64,000 bases of DNA from contig CAMIVY010000013.1 in the NCBI GenBank assembly GCA_946402275.1, positions 24,168-88,167 of the forward strand, given 5' to 3'. Origin of the DNA: an uncultured Prevotella sp. Its GTDB lineage: Bacteria; Bacteroidota; Bacteroidia; Bacteroidales; Bacteroidaceae. The notes under the pieces are model-generated. The model did no database searches. It was not told the DNA's origin and was given only the letters and a program-made list of their open reading frames with translations. Positions within the stretch are counted from its first letter, which is position 1, and the number at the start of each line of letters is the position of its first letter. The position numbers and the translations under genes were made by a program. This document shows positions 63,777 through 64,000 of the stretch, one piece after another.

Positions 63777-63804
63777 AACAAGCTCCTTTTTTGAGGAGCC
63801 TGTT
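63777..63804. terminator. Terminator between nnr and fba
   Basis: Stem AACAAGCTCC / GGAGCCTGTT (one mismatch) with loop TTTTTTGA; T-rich on the plus side and the A-run of TAAAAAAA serves the minus side. Confidence 0.8.
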
Positions 63805-63822
63805 TTATTTTGTATAAAGATA

Positions 63823-64000
63823 TTATCCCAGTTTTCCGTCAGAACCAAGTACTTCCTTAATCTTGTGGATGTACATCTTCTTCATGTTCTCACGAGCAGG
63901 TTTCAGATACTGGCGAGGATCGAAGTGATCGGGATGCTCTGCCAAATACTGGCGGATAGCAGCAGTCATAGCCAGACGAGAGTCTGAGTCGATGTTAATC
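63823..64000 (-). CDS. fba: Class II fructose-bisphosphate aldolase, C-terminal fragment (cut by window edge)
   Basis: 59 codons plus stop read INIDSDSRLAMTAAIRQYL, then EHPDHFDPRQYLKPAREN, and end KIKEVLGSDGKLG. This is the well-conserved C-terminus of class II aldolases (NIDSDSRLA with DPRxYLKPA). The rest lies beyond the window. It belongs to glycolysis and gluconeogenesis. Confidence 0.92.
   Translation of the reverse strand, partial: INIDSDSRLAMTAAIRQYLAEHPDHFDPRQYLKPARENMKKMYIHKIKEVLGSDGKLG

Overview
The window looks like chromosome of a gut or rumen Bacteroidales bacterium, most likely of the Prevotella group. Promoters carry the Bacteroidetes -7 box TAnnTTTG, often with a TTTG about 19-20 bp upstream. 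Genes lack clear Shine-Dalgarno sites. Secreted proteins include a probable type IX secretion tail protein, a BACON-domain lipoprotein and an Oar-like TonB-dependent receptor. SecD and SecF are fused. All names rest on reading motifs in the translations; no database search was possible.

Layout. 1-1967: prmC (cut by the window edge), recX and comF. 2244-3023: remnant of an AAA ATPase. 3091-3162: tRNA-Arg. 3382-3846: MaoC-type dehydratase. 3950-9100 (minus): secDF, an exonuclease/endonuclease/phosphatase-family membrane protein and a rhomboid protease. 9330: HU protein. 9796-11455 (minus): kduI and an SDR dehydrogenase for uronate breakdown. 11789: a protein of unknown function with a long leader. 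12651: tRNA-Gln. 12908-17917 (minus): metK, DUF4271, hemD, rnpA, yidD, tyrS. 18080-20911: M16 protease. 21347-26399 (minus): TonB-dependent receptor and a lipoprotein with OB-like domains. 26487: Na/Pi transporter. 28386: uridine-kinase-like protein. 30048-34942: a long non-coding stretch with nested inverted repeats and a large hairpin, then a coupled pair of secreted proteins. 35285-38145: 2-oxoacid:ferredoxin oxidoreductase. 38213-38499: gene remnant. 38914: S37-type peptidase. 40622: DASS transporter. 42450-51193 (minus): nine same-strand genes forming two ABC systems, a GntR regulator and a MacAB-TolC-like efflux set. 51608: NAD kinase, divergent from pdxJ, a DJ-1 protein, ispD and recG. 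56842-58912: two convergent M23 peptidases. 58919-62137 (minus): hpt, adk, obgE, pgeF. 62231: nnr. 63823-64000: C-terminus of class II fructose-bisphosphate aldolase.

Most of the window is housekeeping sequence. Four things stand out. First, the cluster at 42450-51193 has an internal YtrA-type GntR regulator and a perfect 22-bp palindrome at its presumed start site. Second, the secreted pair at 30900-34942 sits behind a roughly 390-nt leader holding a 116-nt imperfect hairpin; its large protein joins a GC-richer N-terminal module to an AT-richer body. Third, intergenic regions carry many heptanucleotide tandem repeats, several as inverted pairs, plus three minisatellites of 21, 22 and 42 bp period. 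Fourth, two gene remnants carry internal deletions. I see no CRISPR array, no intact insertion sequence, no rRNA and no prophage.
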